The notes under the pieces: model-generated
What the model was told of the DNA's origin: nothing
Databases searched by the model: none
Seen by the model: only the letters and a program-made list of their open reading frames with translations
Made by a program: the position numbers and the translations under genes
Part shown: positions 45,735 through 57,300 of the stretch, in pieces
How positions within the stretch are numbered: the first letter of the stretch is position 1
Layout of the letters: each line of letters opens with the position of its first letter
Assembly: GCA_020466095.1 (NCBI GenBank)
Contig: CM035808.1
Coordinates: 36,969,502-37,033,501, forward strand
DNA: 64,000 bases
Reading direction: 5' to 3'
Source: Chlorops oryzae
Taxonomy: Eukaryota > Arthropoda > Insecta > Diptera > Chloropidae

Positions 45735-48548
45735 AGAAAAATCTCATTTTGTGGAACTATCAAATCGAATCGTTGCACAAAATAAAGAAAAAACAAAAAA
45801 AAAAAAAGATTCCAAATTCCATTATGGCTGCCGAAATGATTGTGCGAGTGTGTGTATGTGGGATTGTGTGTTTGAGTCCACGTGGCAGTCACATAATAAG
45901 GGTAAGAGTAAACGGTATACGTCTCATTTGACTTTTGCCTCACTCTCGCTCGCACACTCACTTTCACGACGCCGGTGGTACGACGACGACGACGACGATG
46001 CCGGGGACAACGGCGAGGTAAAGTGCGGGTTAAACGAACAAAATTGCAACCCTCACCGCTTGCCATTCAACATTCATTCGTACACGGGCAACTCCGACCG
46101 AACTTCCTTCTTTACGTGCCTCGAATGGAGTAGGCCTTCCACGGTCTACGGTCTGCTACTTAAGCCGATGGCTTTCATGTTGGGTGGCTCGCTGCAAACG
46201 CTTGAAGATGGTCGATGGAAATTGTGGTGGTGGCGTTGGTGGTGGTGGTGGTGTTGATAGTAGTGCCTTTTGAACTTCTTTGACTCACGCGCTTTCGCAG
46301 CATTGAAGCCTATCCCAGTAGACCTAGTTCTCGGAATGCACTCCCTTTTGCTCGCCTCTCCCCTCCTTCTGCTTCTCCTCCTTTCATTTGCTGTGTAAAC
46401 AAATGTTTTCATGCTCGAGTAGAGAAAGCAGCGGCTCTGGGAGGGAGAAGCGAATAAACTGTAGCTGTATGTGCGTTTCTCAGGTTTAGTTCTCTTCCCT
46501 CCTCTTTCTTCTTTCTTCTTTTGCCTTTCGCAATTTCTTCTTATTTGGTCTTACTTCTGGTTTATTTGTTTGTGTTTCTTTGTATTTAAGTCAGTTTTCA
46601 TAGACACGTGATGCCTCCTCGTTTCAACTAAATGGAGTGAGAAGCATAAAATGCAAATGCTTATGAATGCATGTGCAGGCGAGAATGTGCTTGCGTGTGT
46701 ATGCATGTGTGTGTGTTCGATTCCAATATGGCAGTTTGAGGGGTTGTTTGTTTGTTCTTGTTGTTGTTCCATTCGCATTTTCACGTGAATAGTTCCACCA
46801 TCGTTGCGACCTTACGTTCCATTACGCTACGTTGTGTTACGTTACGTGTAGTGTTGCCAGCAATTCTCGGCCTCAAGAAGAAATTCTTGCGTGCGTTTTG
46901 GTTGGTGTTGCCAATAGCCGCCATAGTTTTGTTTACACGATAATGCCATGCCATTATGCACATAGTGTTGTGTGTGTGTGTGTGCATCAGTGTGTGTGCA
47001 AATGCTTAAAATATTCGCATGGACGGAATAGTTTATATTGGTAGGCACTGACTTTCCACGAATGCCGACTGCCGACTGCCGATTGCCGGATTGCACGTTG
47101 ACGGCGGCCATTATGAAAATGGGAAATTCTATGGCATTATCTGTGGAGTTTTCGTGGAAAACAATTTCAATTTTCAATTTTCCATTTTCCATTTTCTAGA
47201 GCCATAGAGGCTCTTTGCATGGGATGTTAAATGCTGTTGTTTGCTATTGTTGTAATATGGTCTTCGTTGCTACCACTGTTGTCCACCACTGTGCGCTCTC
47301 TTTAGGGGTGTTGAGGTTTACCGCATTAACGCGCTTCACTCGCTCGTTATGCTTGGAAAGCACTTCTTGGGAGGGTCCCTGAAAAAGTAAATAAAATGAA
47401 GAAAAAAAAAAGACTGTAATGAAGGCAACGAGCGTGCAAAAAATGGTTATTTTCAGAATCAATGCTATCGGAGCGTTATGAAAATGGTGGTCTTTAAATG
47501 AGCAGCCTTTGGTCGCAGGCTTAAGGCGATATAAGTGTCGAAGCGATTGGGTTCCTGGAAGCGGCTTGTAAAATGAGGAAATGAAATCTCTTTGAATGAA
47601 GGCTTAATGTTTGATTTGCCTTTCTTTATTGATTCTAGTTGCTTTCCACTTTACGTTGTAACGAGTACTTAGTTTAAGATACACTAGACGTTATTACTTT
47701 TTTATCAAAATGTAAAAAATTTAAGCATAATGTTATGAAATTAACTATCAGAAATTAAAGTTAATTTTTCATTAAAAATCATTCATTATTCTTAAATTTT
47801 TGAAATGTGACATTTATTTAAACCACTACTGTTTTTCTTTTCGTTTTAGGTAAGTCCAAAATTGAGTTTCTAAACTTAAACAAAGTAAGTAAGAAAGTTA
47901 AAAATAACAACAATAATTTCGTAACTAATATTTGACAGTGAAACGTCTTTATTCAGGACGACGCGGTAAGAAGAAACCTTCTACAATTCGAAAATATTTT
48001 TTAAATCTAACTTAATGCCCTCGATTTGTACATTGAAGATATTTCTCTTATACCTTCCTACGGGCACTTCTCATTTCTTATGAATGAAATTGAGCATACC
48101 TACAGTAAAACCTCATGTGCGGTGTGCACATATCGGAAGGTACCTTGTGAGTAGAGCAAGAAGAATGAAGGCGGAAGCTAATAATATTTTTGTTATTGTT
48201 GGCAATTAAGGAGAGTCTCCCTAAAAAAAGTTGTTTATGGGAGACATGGGGGAGAAAGGTCTTCAGGGAAATTTTAAGGGGATCAAGTTTTTATTTTTAC
48301 TCTAAATTAACGTAAAAAATTAAAAACACCCCAAAAATCACGATTGAAAAATTTTTTTTTTTTCAAATCCAGGTATGTTCATTGACAAGTTGTTACCATA
48401 TTCAGGCAAGTCCATAACAACCAATCAGGGCAAAGTATTGCTAACCAGATTATTGTAAATTCTTAACTAAACCCAGCATTAATTTTTCAAAGTCAAGTCC
48501 TCCGTGAGTTGTTTTAAATTTTGTTAGCAAATAATATTTATGTACATA
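45735..48548. other. Unannotated stretch
   Basis: No gene supported. It contains a CGACGACGACG patch (45978-45998), a GTGGTGGTGG tract (46222-46254), TG-rich microsatellite DNA (46972-46999) and A runs. The 168-codon + frame (45751-46257) ends in a Trp run made by the GTGG tract. Confidence 0.5.
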
Positions 48549-49001
48549 CCCTGTGGTAAAGAGTTGGAAAATTATTTGAAAAGAACTAGTACTTTAACCG
48601 GAACTAGAAGAACTAGTGCAATTTTTGGGTAAGCTTCCACCATAGATATACTAGTGATAATTGGAACAATCATATGCGTTCATTAAAGTTGAACTACAAA
48701 TCAATCGATAGTGACTGAATATCAATGTTTTTTCTCGCGATGTGCTTACAGAAGAATGAAAATAAATCAACAATTATGGTACTTTTTTCCCGTAAACAGC
48801 ACTAGTATATAACTGGTGCAAATTTATCCAATTGCATCCAAAAGTATTAGAATAGCTTTGGTGCATACTGTACTAGTGTTTTCCTGTACAGGTGTTATAC
48901 TGATTTTCTACAGAATGGACAGGGGTGTAGAAAAGAACTAGTACTGGTAGCTTTTGCACTAATAAAGTACTAGTACACAACTAGTTCAAATTCCTACAGG
49001 G
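48549..49001. mobile_element. Non-autonomous TIR element T4, 2-bp TA duplication
   Basis: A 453-bp element with short inverted ends, CCCTGTGG at 48549 and the complement of CCCTGTAGG ending at 49001, flanked by TA on both sides (48547-48548 and 49002-49003). The palindrome ACTAGT occurs eight times, clustered toward both ends. CCC termini, A/T 2-bp duplication and palindromic subterminal arrays match elements at 16940, 51540 and 62862. No frame. Confidence 0.65.
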
Positions 49002-49230
49002 TATTTTTTTTTGTGTGCTTCTTAGTATAAATAAATCACCACACAAGTAGCTTTTCAACATTTGTTTAATTTCCAAGTTTCACTTAGAGTGGACTTACCT
49101 GCTTTTGAATTCCATCTGCACATATAATAAAATGCTTTTTGGGTTAAACGGGGACATTCAAAAGCTAAGAGGACTTCTTTAAAAATAGTTTATACAGCTT
49201 GCCTATGATGAGACTATTTGGTTTTCATTA
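49002..49230. other. Spacer between two DNA elements
   Basis: Nothing recognised. Confidence 0.5.
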
Positions 49231-49438
49231 GGGGCATTCACAAGGAAGGTGGAACTCTGTCGGAATATTTTCGACTGGGGAAAACACCCGGTTTTCACAT
49301 ATCTTTTCAAAAATAACTATATGTTCAACCAATTCGCGCAATCCGGTGGTTTTTTTCCCTTTGCGTGACGAATTAAAATCGAAAGTATTCCGACGTCGAT
49401 ATTTTCCGACAAAGTTCCACCTTCCTCGTGAATACCCC
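49231..49438. mobile_element. PIF/Harbinger-like MITE
   Basis: A 208-bp element with long imperfect inverted ends of about 45 bp, GGGGCATTCACAAGGAAGG at 49231 and, complemented from the right, GGGGTATTCACGAGGAAGG ending at 49438. The match continues through TGGAACTYTGTCGGAA. TTA flanks both sides (49228-49230 and 49439-49441). The 3-bp TTA duplication and G-rich ends indicate PIF/Harbinger. Its ends differ from the copy nested at 17291, so it is another family. Confidence 0.8.
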
Positions 49439-49441
49439 TTA

Positions 49442-51537
49442 TATTTTAAAAAATTTGGCTAAAAACGACGCTTCCTTGAGAATTTAATATATCCGAGTAG
49501 CCAGACTCGTCGAGAGAAATTAGGCTCTGGGTTATTTACACCTTTTGGGGCTCTCTCGACACTAAAGATTGACTATTTTAACTCGGGATAGATCGGTATT
49601 GAGATCGAGGACCGATCTAGCCTTCAGACAAAAACACTATTTGTCACATGGATTGCATGGATTGGGAAGGCCCTTTTAGCAACCGTCAAATAAAAGTGTG
49701 AATAAATAAATTTCAGAGGCGTTCCTCCTCAATCCTGGGTGCATTCCACAAGCCGAAAGAGCAGAGAGTCCCATTAATTTCTTAAAATAAATAATAACTC
49801 CCATTGATTTGAGAAATTTAATCATTTGGGACCTGCCCGAGTTTTAATTTTATCGTCAAAGGACTCGATGAAATGCACAATTGGAAGAAAATCGTTTCAG
49901 AAGAAGCCTTCGAATTCGAATCTCCTTTAAAAGCATAATTTCTATGAAAGTTTCCTTTTTTTGTTTTCTTATAAGTTTCACTCCTTCTATTGCATCCATT
50001 CGTTAACCGTTCCCCTTTGCAAATGCTCGCGAATAAAAGAAGAAAATAATTTAAGAAAACTTGTGTGGTTTGAGAAAAAATTGGATGCCATTATTCCATC
50101 TTGGCCACAAAGCGTCGGAGCTCACCGTGAATAATAAGCAAAGAAAATCTTCGGCAATTTGTTGCGGCCGCGCAGCATACAGCAGACTAGAGAAAAGGGG
50201 GAGCGTGCACAGCGAGAAAGAGGCACTCAATGGACCAATTTTTTTGTTTCATTTTTTCCCTCTTTTGACTCCACACAATAGTGAGTGAACGGGCGGGCGG
50301 GCGAGCGGTCGGATGCGCGGGGGACGAAAACGCGGAATCCATAAAAATGTGCGTGATTTGCGTGAGCGTGCGTTGCGTTCTCATTATTCCTTTATGTGGA
50401 TACGTTACCTTAAAACGTGGCTCCATGGCTTTTTGTAGTTTCTCTCTTTTTTTCTTTTGTTTTTTGTTTTCATTTTTATTAGTTTCCTTCTACGATTTTT
50501 TGAGACCTTTTCTAAAGAAAATTATACACAATCGAAATTCCTGAAGCGCAGAAATTGCATTTCACGCTGAAAATGCGTGCTCTGCGTGCAACGACGAGCG
50601 TCGAACGTGGATCGCTCCTGGCATTCGCTCCGGTCGGACGGATCTCTCGAAAGGTGGACATCAAGTCGAATTGGCAGCAGGATACGGACGCAGTGTGATC
50701 GAAGTAAAAATGCACGTTGCACGCCACTGATTTCCAAATGAATTTGTGTTTTATAATGCTTGGTATTGCGACTACGATCATTGTTTTGAAAGCGTAACTA
50801 TTCAAAGACACTTTGGCAAAATGGACATCCTTTTGGCCTGAATTGGCAAAAGCTTAAATTTAGCTATGTAAGTGAACGAAGTGCGCGAAAAGTCAAATTC
50901 GGCATGTCAGCAATGAATGTTGCGACTCATTTTGTCCCGCGACGCACGCCAATAGAGATTTAATTAGTAAAGCGTAGAGCTTAATTGACTGCCAGCAAAA
51001 GGTGACAAATTTAGCCCCTCAGACGATTTTGATCAGAAAACTATTCAATCGAATTCCAAGCAATGAGTCGAAATTTTTGGCGCCACTGCACGCAAGATTC
51101 GAACTCGGAAAGGAGCTTCAATTCGACATGTCACAGGAGAAGGTTAGAAAATATGTTGCCTCTGCGCCATGGAGAACATCCTCTATGTGGCTGGTTTTCA
51201 TGGCTGACCTTGCTAATTCGTGTTCTTTGATTTGTTCTGTATGTCCTCACGAGACTTTTAAGAAGTTATAACAATCATCTAAGCGCAGATTGCTTTACGC
51301 GAAATCGTGCTGCGTGCAGAGCTCACTTTTTTTTAAACGATCTTTTTCTTTTCGCAAAAGGTAATGTCAAAATTCTGGGATGAAAATTTTACACTACGAA
51401 AAAATGTATTGCGGGTTCTTAAGCTATTGAAAATATTAAGAAATAAAATGAAGCTTAATCCAATTGACCGGGGAAAGATTGGGGAAAAATTCAGGGCAAT
51501 ATTCGGGAGGATTAACCTTAATTTAACCAAACTTCAG
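49442..51537. other. Unannotated stretch
   Basis: No gene established. A GC-richer patch at 50540-50700 includes a coding-like open frame (50516-50698), described as a finding. Otherwise AT-rich sequence. Confidence 0.45.
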
Positions 51538-51539
51538 TT

Positions 51540-52651
51540 CCCAAGCGACACAACTTGTCTTTAAACGGTCTTCAAGAGCGCTCAGAGACTTATTAATGAG
51601 AGCTAATGCTCTCAGATAAGCTCTTTGAGCGCTCTTGAAGACCTTCTAAAGACTAAAAGGACGCAAAAAGGCGGGGCTTAGGGGCCTTATGAGAGTTTTT
51701 AGAGACTTAACAAAAAATCAGTTTTCTCTCTAGGAAGTCTTTGAGAACTCTTTGAAAGATCTTTAAAACATCTTTTAGAGTTCTTTGAAAGACTGAATTA
51801 TTATGTCATCATCAGTCAGTGTGCGTGATAGGGACGCAAATATGCTCATACGTTTTATAAAATATATCCTATTTCGTTTTCTTTAAGAAGAAACACAAAA
51901 GACGTCCTACATATTCAATGTTGGAAATATTTTGAACACAAATGGACACGTGTGAAGATTATAATGTAATAAAAAAATTTAAAAAATTGTAATGAAATAT
52001 CTCGATTATTTGAACATAAAAATGAAAACGGAGATCAGTTCATCGGCAATATGATATATTCTACCCCACTAAATTTTCACGCGCCTTTAAAATATTAATG
52101 TTTTGTAAAAATTTTTATGTTTAAAAATCGTTATTTTTTAAATTTTCTTTCCGTTTCTTTTAAATTTTATTCTGTAATAATAGAAAACTTATCATAAAGC
52201 ATAAAAAAAGTTTTGGTTGATTGTTTAAAAATAAACAACATACAACTTCGATCTAAAAATATGGCGGATTTCCAAATTTCTTTTGAAGACCTTCTCACAC
52301 TCTCACAAAGCTCTTTAAAATGTGTTTTGAAGAGTTTTCTAAATATGAATGTGTTACCTCTTTGAAATACCAATATGAGAGTTTCCGAAGAGTTAAAAAA
52401 AAAACATTATCGGATATCGGTCTTCGGACGCTGTTCAAAGAGTTTATTGAGAGCTTTCTAAGACATCCGATTTTTGAAGTATTCTAAAGACGTTTGAAAG
52501 GGTTGTTTGAGACAAGATATTTTTAAAAGTTTTTATTATACTTTTCAGAGAGTTTTCAAAGACATTAAGTTTTTCAAAGACCTTCTAAAGAGCATTCAAA
52601 GAGTTTTATGTCTAAGAATACTCTCCAAATTTGATATCTGTGTCGCTTGGG
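51540..52651. mobile_element. Non-autonomous TIR element T2, 2-bp TT duplication
   Basis: A 1112-bp element bounded by a perfect 13-bp inverted repeat CCCAAGCGACACA (51540-51552; complement 52639-52651), flanked by TT on both sides (51538-51539 and 52652-52653). Just inside the left end is a perfect 17-bp inverted repeat (51567-51583 with 51627-51643) enclosing a smaller GAGAGC-TAAT-GCTCTC hairpin. AAGACYTTCTAAAGA and GAGAGYTTTC words are dense in both end zones. No transposase frame. Confidence 0.75.
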
Positions 52652-52653
52652 TT

Positions 52654-52805
52654 AAGCTAATTATAAGATACTGCAGAAAAGGTGCCAGTATAGGAGTACA
52701 TCTCCTAAATTAATGATAAATTCTGGTCTTTAGCGGAGACTGATGGGGGAAAAATCTTTAGGAGAACTTTAAGGGGAAAAATTAAGTTAAAGAAATTATA
52801 AATTA
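52654..52805. other. Short spacer, related to 48.2 kb
   Basis: GGGGGAAAAATCTTTAGGAG then AACTTTAAGGGG here resembles GGGGGAGAAAGGTCTTCAGG then AAATTTTAAGGGG near 48250, suggesting another old dispersed repeat. Confidence 0.35.
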
Positions 52806-53137
52806 CAGTCATCTCTGAATGTAGTGAACGAGTTCTTGCAAGGCCTGTTCAATTTGACGAGGATGTTCACACTATCAAGGCAAATTTTTTCTATGTTTAA
52901 TTTTCCTGAAATTTTTCCCTAGAAATTTTTCTCCGTGGAAAAAGAGAGTGTTCTAAGCATCAATAAAGAAAAGAATGTGAAAAAAATTTGTTTTAAATTC
53001 TGGCTCCCTTTATATTCCCTTCCCAGTGTCCTTAGAAAGGAAATACTATTTAGAATCGGGGTGTTTATAAGCCTCAGTCCATGTATTCACACCACCGACG
53101 TGTTCTATCCGGGCTTAACACTATCTAGAATCGATTG
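52806..53137. mobile_element. pogo/Tigger-like MITE, family P1, copy B
   Basis: A 332-bp sister of 2495-2827. TA (52804-52805) precedes CAGTCATCTCTGAATG, and the right end CACTATCTAGAATCGATTG is followed by TA (53138-53139). The two copies are one base different in length and share end and internal words (GTGAAC, CAAGGC, TGTTCACACTATC, ATTCACACCACCGA). No coding capacity. Confidence 0.7.
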
Positions 53138-53139
53138 TA

Positions 53140-56100
53140 GTTATACTAAAATTATGTAGGTGCTTAAAGCAAAAAGAGTTATCGATAAATAGTCCTCAAA
53201 GGATCCTATAAGAACACTCCCATAAGACTCTTCATAAATCCTTATACCATAAAAACGAAGCCATAAAATGGGAAAATTTATATCAGACTCTTTTTCCAGT
53301 GCAGGTTCAAAGTTGAATCGCCGAACGCCAACGAAATGAAAAAAAAAGAGACTCAATTTCTCTTTTAATTTTTTTTTTTTTTTTGTGGGGGGACTCACTG
53401 CAGGCTGTGCAGCAGCAGAAGCAGATATTTCAACATTTCGTGGCGCTGTAAAATTTTAACAAACTCCCCATAAAGACCGAAATCGTGATGCGAGTTTTTT
53501 GGAACACAAAATAGAAATAGAAATAAAAATGAGAATAAATAAAAAGTCAAAAGAAATTGACCATCACCGTTGAAGAGCCAAAAGGCAATTTTGTCGTTTT
53601 TCATGATCAGTGTCGATGTCGAGGTTGTGTTCTGTTCTCGTTGTCCACGCTGTGTCTTCTGTGTCTTCTGACCAGAATCGTGAACTGCCAACTGTGGAGC
53701 GCCACGAGCGGTGGTCAAGTGCGCCGCAAGCTCATAGATTTCCCTCCGATGCAACGTCACCCGAATGCGTGTCCGGCACGCGGGGAATGGCGATGCGGTG
53801 AGGGGTGAGTGATGAGAGGTGGATCGACTGGCGGAGACTTGCGGGGGTGCTCACTCCAATTTCAAACGCAAGGGCAATGCATCATTGTGGAAATTGTGAG
53901 ACGCGCTGCTTCACGCTGCGTAGCTAAAAAAATAATTTCGCAATTTGCTCACACAGGAGAAGAGGAAGAAAACAAACCTCTGATCGGGCTCACAGTCACC
54001 GAGTACGTGCCTCGAAACGCATGCGGCTGCGCAACATTCCGACTTTGAGCCTTTGGGTCAGAGAACATGGCGTGCTCTGCGTCGCCTTCTGCTCTCTGCT
54101 GCAACATGCTGCACCTTTCCAACTATCGTCATCTCCATCTTCATCTTCAACTGATGTTGGTATTTTTGTTGCTATTGATTGTTGTTGTTGTTGCTGTTGT
54201 TGCTGACTACGAACTCAATCCGCGTTGCCTTCGTTCTTTTCTGTCGTGGCTGCTTGAGCTCTCTGACATCGTTGAAGTGAAGCGGATTTGGCAAATGGGA
54301 CAGCAATAGAATTGGCCGGGGCTTTTAATATTAAGCACGGCCGTGAGATTGTCGCTGGGGCTACAAGAGAGCGAACATGCTGCAGCAGGCTGTATGGATG
54401 TCGTGATTTTTCCGAATTAGATCGAAATTTATTCGCGCTTGTAATCAAATGTGAATTATTTATGCCGCGATCGTGCGTAGATCCATCCAAGGGAATGAGA
54501 TGAGCGACCTGTGTAAGTCCCTTTTCGTGTGGATTCTAACTATGGCTCATGGTGGTTCATGTGGCTCATTTTGGAAGCTGTGCTGTGCTGTCTGTGTCTG
54601 TGCCTGTGTCCGCTGCTTAAGTTGGAGGTATTTTCAAATTCAGCTTGCTATATTCTTGTTGACAAATGAAATCAATGGCGTGCCACAACTCCGAAGAGGT
54701 ACATGAAATGAACGAGATTCTGATCGGCAAAGTCTTTCTTCATTAAATGAGGTTTGAGGGCATTTGAGGACAGGCTTAAATATGAGAAGTTCCCTTTTAA
54801 AACATTCAAAATCAATCGCATTCCTTTGAGAAAAAATCTAAGCATTTTCTGTAGGTACCTATGGCTTAAAATTTTCTTTGCCTTCTCTGAGAGTCCCAAT
54901 TTCTGATGAAGCTTTGCCACTTGAGCTTCCGTTTTTCGTTTCCATTGCCCTTATTGCGTTTGTTTGTCTGTTGTCCTTATAGGTTAAGCCCTAAAACGGT
55001 TATGGGCTAACGCCTTTTAGTCTCATATCCTTCGATGGTCCTTTTTACTCATTCGATTGACTGTTATTGTTATCTCGCCTCATTGTTTTTCTTTTATTGT
55101 TTTTTTCTTTCATCTTTTTTTTTTTCATTTTTCATCAATAATTTCGAACCTACTCCTTTCGATTCGGGTTGATTTCTTTTAGTCGATTTTGCGTGTTGAT
55201 TGCGCCAGTTTTTCCCTCTTGGATGCTGCTTCCTTTCTTCATTTGTTGGATTCTCTGCATGTCTCGAGGTTCTTTTTTTTGTGCTGGTATTTTTTGCACG
55301 TTTTTGCTCGATTGTTTTTTGCTTTTGGTGCTGCATTGTGTTTAGTCCTCTGTTCGATTGACAGCCGAAGGCTTGCTAGGACCTGCTGTGCTATGCTCTT
55401 CTGCCAGATAAGTTGTGTGTGGTCAGTACGCTTGATTACTTAATTCGATTGATGACGTTTTGAATGATCGGCCTTTGGTGAGCTTTCGTTCCTTTTTTTT
55501 CATTTGTTTGTCAAATTTCAAAAGGATCCCATTTTTTTTTTTTTTGCTGCTACTGCCTTGGAAAGTGTTGCATGCAAAGGAATATTGAGGAACTTGAAGG
55601 CAAAAAAAAAAAATAAATAAATAAAGGGCGGTCATAAATTATGGTAAATCGATTATGATTTTTTTTGTCTCTTGTCTCGTCTTTTTCCTCTTTTTTTCCG
55701 AGAGGATTAGTTGGTATTTATGCAAAAACTTGAAGATGAGTGGCGATGACAGTTGAGAAAATAATCATTTTTCTCGGTTATTCAAAATATTTTTTAAACA
55801 CTTAAACACATTTCAATTATTAAGTCAAGAGATCAGTAAAAGGGTTTTATTTTGACCACTACTGTCTCTAATGAGTTGGTAGTTATATAAGCATTGTTTT
55901 TTTTTTTTTTTTGAAATTTTTAAATAAAATTATGAATTCATCAATCAAGTGACAACTCAACCAACAGGTGTGTGCCACTCATATCTGGGAGTTATTTAAA
56001 AGATACCAAACATCCTTTGAGTTGTTCGCTCACTCGCTGGCTGGAGTCTGTCGTCCGTTTAATGAAATTCCATAATTTAATGCCGCAACGATTGAACAAT

Positions 56101-57300
56101 CCAATCATGTTGGCAACGCAGCAAGCTTGTCACAATTATATGGCCACCATACTGCGACAATCTCGCCGTTTTTCCCACAATCGTCGCGGTGCGCCGTCAA
56201 TGGCAATCATTGTTGCTACTTGTTGCAGTTGTCGTTTTTGCACACATTCACATGTTTCCATATACATACATACATATATGTATATAGATATATAGTTGTT
56301 GTTATTGTCGTTGTTGTTGCCGTTGTCTGCGGTGCTGTTGGTTTTTGCTGTCACGTCAATTATGTCAAATATGCTTAACACGCATAACCGTTTTTCATCG
56401 CCTGCGTTTAAGAGCCGCTTGCCAACGCGAACGTCGCCCCGCTAAGTCGTACGTAAGTGTGTCCGTCCGTTCGTTCGTCGGTTTTTTTTTCGCACTTCGC
56501 ATCCCTGGCAAATGCCGAAAGACGCTGCAATTCAGACAACAAACTGATAATGATGTGACAAAACACAAGTTGCCCATGCGCACCAGCAACTGTAGCATCA
56601 ACACCACCAACAACACCAACAACAGCGCCAACATTTCTCTCTGTCCGATGTCACTCGCCTGCGGGCTGTATACGTCATCATTGTGCGCACACAATGCTCT
56701 TAGGTCCAAGGTGTGCGGTGCAATCATTAAGGTGATTGTCGCGCCGCCATGGAGCATTAGGCGTGCGTCAGTGCCACTCCGACTCCGACTGCGCTGAGCC
56801 GTGTTGTCGCCACTGGACTGACTGCGCTTTGTTTTAAGCAAAAGTGACACTTTGACAGCGATGCGTGATAAAGTGTGCTGTAGCTCTTCAACAGCTCGGA
56901 CTTACTCCGAGGAACTTAATTTAAGGCAACAGTTAACTTCGGTCCATTGAGTCGGTAACGCGCGGCGGCGGCGGCCCTGTGATTGTTGCAAGTCATTTTT
57001 CATCTTTGGCCGCTCGTCTTGTCGTTATATTCGATTTCGAGCTTTAATTGCCGATGTTAACATGTGGTTTCCAAGGGATTTGGTAGCTACGCTTTCGCCC
57101 TCTTGCATTTCTCGTTGTTCTCTACTTTACGGCCTCTCATCAAGCCGGCAGCAGTTGTGATTTTTATTTTTTTGGCTTTCTGTAATGGCGTTGTTGAACG
57201 GTCAACTGTGAGTGGTGAGTCAAGTGATGGTCGTGCACCTTAACGGCACTATGGCACTTTCCAATTATCGGTAGAAATAGCTCAGGGAAATGTTCGTCTG
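53140..57300. other. Unannotated stretch
   Basis: No gene supported. It contains T runs (53370-53384, 55100-55126, 55530-55547 and 55898-55912), TTG/GTT triplet DNA (54180-54203 and 56297-56345), an AACACC triplet patch (56600-56640) and a CGGCGGCGG patch (56965-56978). Open frames up to 151 codons on both strands over 56345-56850 have no domain and overlap each other. Confidence 0.5.

Noticed and set aside
45751..46257. 168-codon + strand frame ending in a Trp run
   Set aside because: It runs through A-rich, GAC and GTGG simple repeats; poly-Trp is a repeat product.
48190..52800. Similarity between 48.2 kb, 52.75 kb and 57.35 kb (GGGGGAGAAAG and AAGGGG words)
   Set aside because: Probably a further old repeat, but too short and low-complexity to define by eye.
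56345..56850. Overlapping 150-codon frames on both strands
   Set aside because: Open on both strands by GC-rich chance; no recognisable motif.
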